Below, piece after piece: positions 34,448-34,647 of a DNA stretch of 34,647 nt (positions are counted from its first letter, which is position 1; every line of letters starts with the position of its first letter). The notes below the pieces were generated by a model, which saw only the letters and a program-made list of their open reading frames with translations, had not been told where the DNA came from and searched no databases. The position numbers and the translations under genes were made by a program. This stretch comes from Bacillus sp. AFS006103 (GTDB taxonomy: Bacteria > Bacillota > Bacilli > Bacillales > Cytobacillaceae). The stretch covers positions 1 through 34,647 of the forward strand of contig NTXX01000043.1 of assembly GCA_002559145.1 (NCBI GenBank), read 5' to 3'.

Positions 34448-34647
34448 TTAGGCGATCTCCGTCGCACCGACGGTTAGAAGTCTTAACGCTTCATTTTTAA
34501 GATTTTGTCCTGCGTTAATATCCCTTTGGTGATAGGTATGGCATTTTGGACATTCCCATAGGCTGCTTAATATAGTTACCTTCAATAGCCATATTTCCGT
34601 TCGTATGCTTTGTTGTGTAGGATTGCTCAGGATTCTTCTTCGATTTA
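34448..34647 (-). pseudogene. tnpB: Internally deleted tnpB (IS200/IS605 family) and right end
   Basis: On the minus strand the frame from the window end reads KSKKNPEQSYTTKHTNGNMA, then IEGNYIK, a segment from the N-terminal third of TnpB. From about 34567 a different frame reads SSLWECPKCHTYHQRDINAG, then QNLKNEALRLLTVGATEIA and a TAA at 34450-34448, the extreme C-terminus with the zinc-ribbon second C-x-x-C and the R-D-I-N-A motif. Some 200 or more residues between them are missing, with a frame change at 34560-34575. The protein cannot be an active nuclease. DNA to about 34405 (CTAGCGGATACGCTTGTG, GGAATCTCCCCC on the minus strand) looks like the element's right end, where the guide RNA of such elements is encoded. 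Confidence 0.75.

Overview
The window reads as a chromosomal segment from a low-GC Bacillaceae bacterium (Bacillus, Neobacillus or Mesobacillus type). Evidence for this is the strong AGGAGG ribosome sites, a B. subtilis-like MhqR operator, YkvA and YnfA homologues, IS605-type tnpB debris at both ends and small interspersed repeats between genes. No rRNA, tRNA or CRISPR array was seen.

Layout. 1-360: left end of a tnpB element reading out of the window, plus short GCGGAA/TCCGTC repeats. 360-2220: a PhnB-like VOC protein, a 42-residue small gene and a small secreted protein. 2287-8878 (minus): a four-gene signalling operon made of a HAMP/GAF hybrid kinase, a CheR methyltransferase, a REC-PAS-PAS kinase and a membrane-anchored sugar-binding-type protein with no ABC transporter. 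9112-11848: cupredoxin, YkvA, a DUF3231 remnant behind a repeat cluster, a PNPOx-like stress protein and an unknown gene. 11912-15429 (minus): an MhqR-type quinone/electrophile regulon with two perfect or near-perfect MhqR operators, mhqR, a DoxX gene, an intact mhqO-type dioxygenase, then a flavin reductase and a second dioxygenase that are both frameshifted. 15585-21538: small membrane and secreted proteins, a fibronectin-type surface protein, VOC, YnfA and short unknown genes with interspersed repeats. 21531-23111: Na+/H+ antiporter.

23303-27918 is an inorganic arsenic locus on the minus strand: arsR, acr3, arsC, then arsD and arsA from a second ArsR-operator promoter. Directly after arsA lies a HesB/IscA-like gene whose frame is interrupted by one in-frame UGA at the position where family members carry Cys or selenocysteine. 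A 7-bp stem-loop with G in its loop follows at bacterial SECIS distance. I regard this as a probable selenoprotein in an arsenic operon, and the most exciting item here. 28170-29491: Lrp regulator divergent from a metallo-beta-lactamase-fold hydrolase. 29774-31332: lipoprotein, an unexplained TTGACAC inverted-repeat block, and an anchored protein behind a strong terminator-like leader hairpin.

31409-34107 is a second arsenic cluster aimed at organic arsenic: an ArsN1-like acetyltransferase divergent from a Cys-pair MarR regulator, an ArsP-like permease, a 41-residue Cys-pair peptide and an ArsI C-As lyase. A shared 18-bp operator-like sequence precedes both the regulator and the permease. The window ends in an internally deleted tnpB. 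Together the two clusters cover arsenate reduction, arsenite efflux and chaperoning, methylarsenite efflux and demethylation, and probably arsinothricin acetylation.
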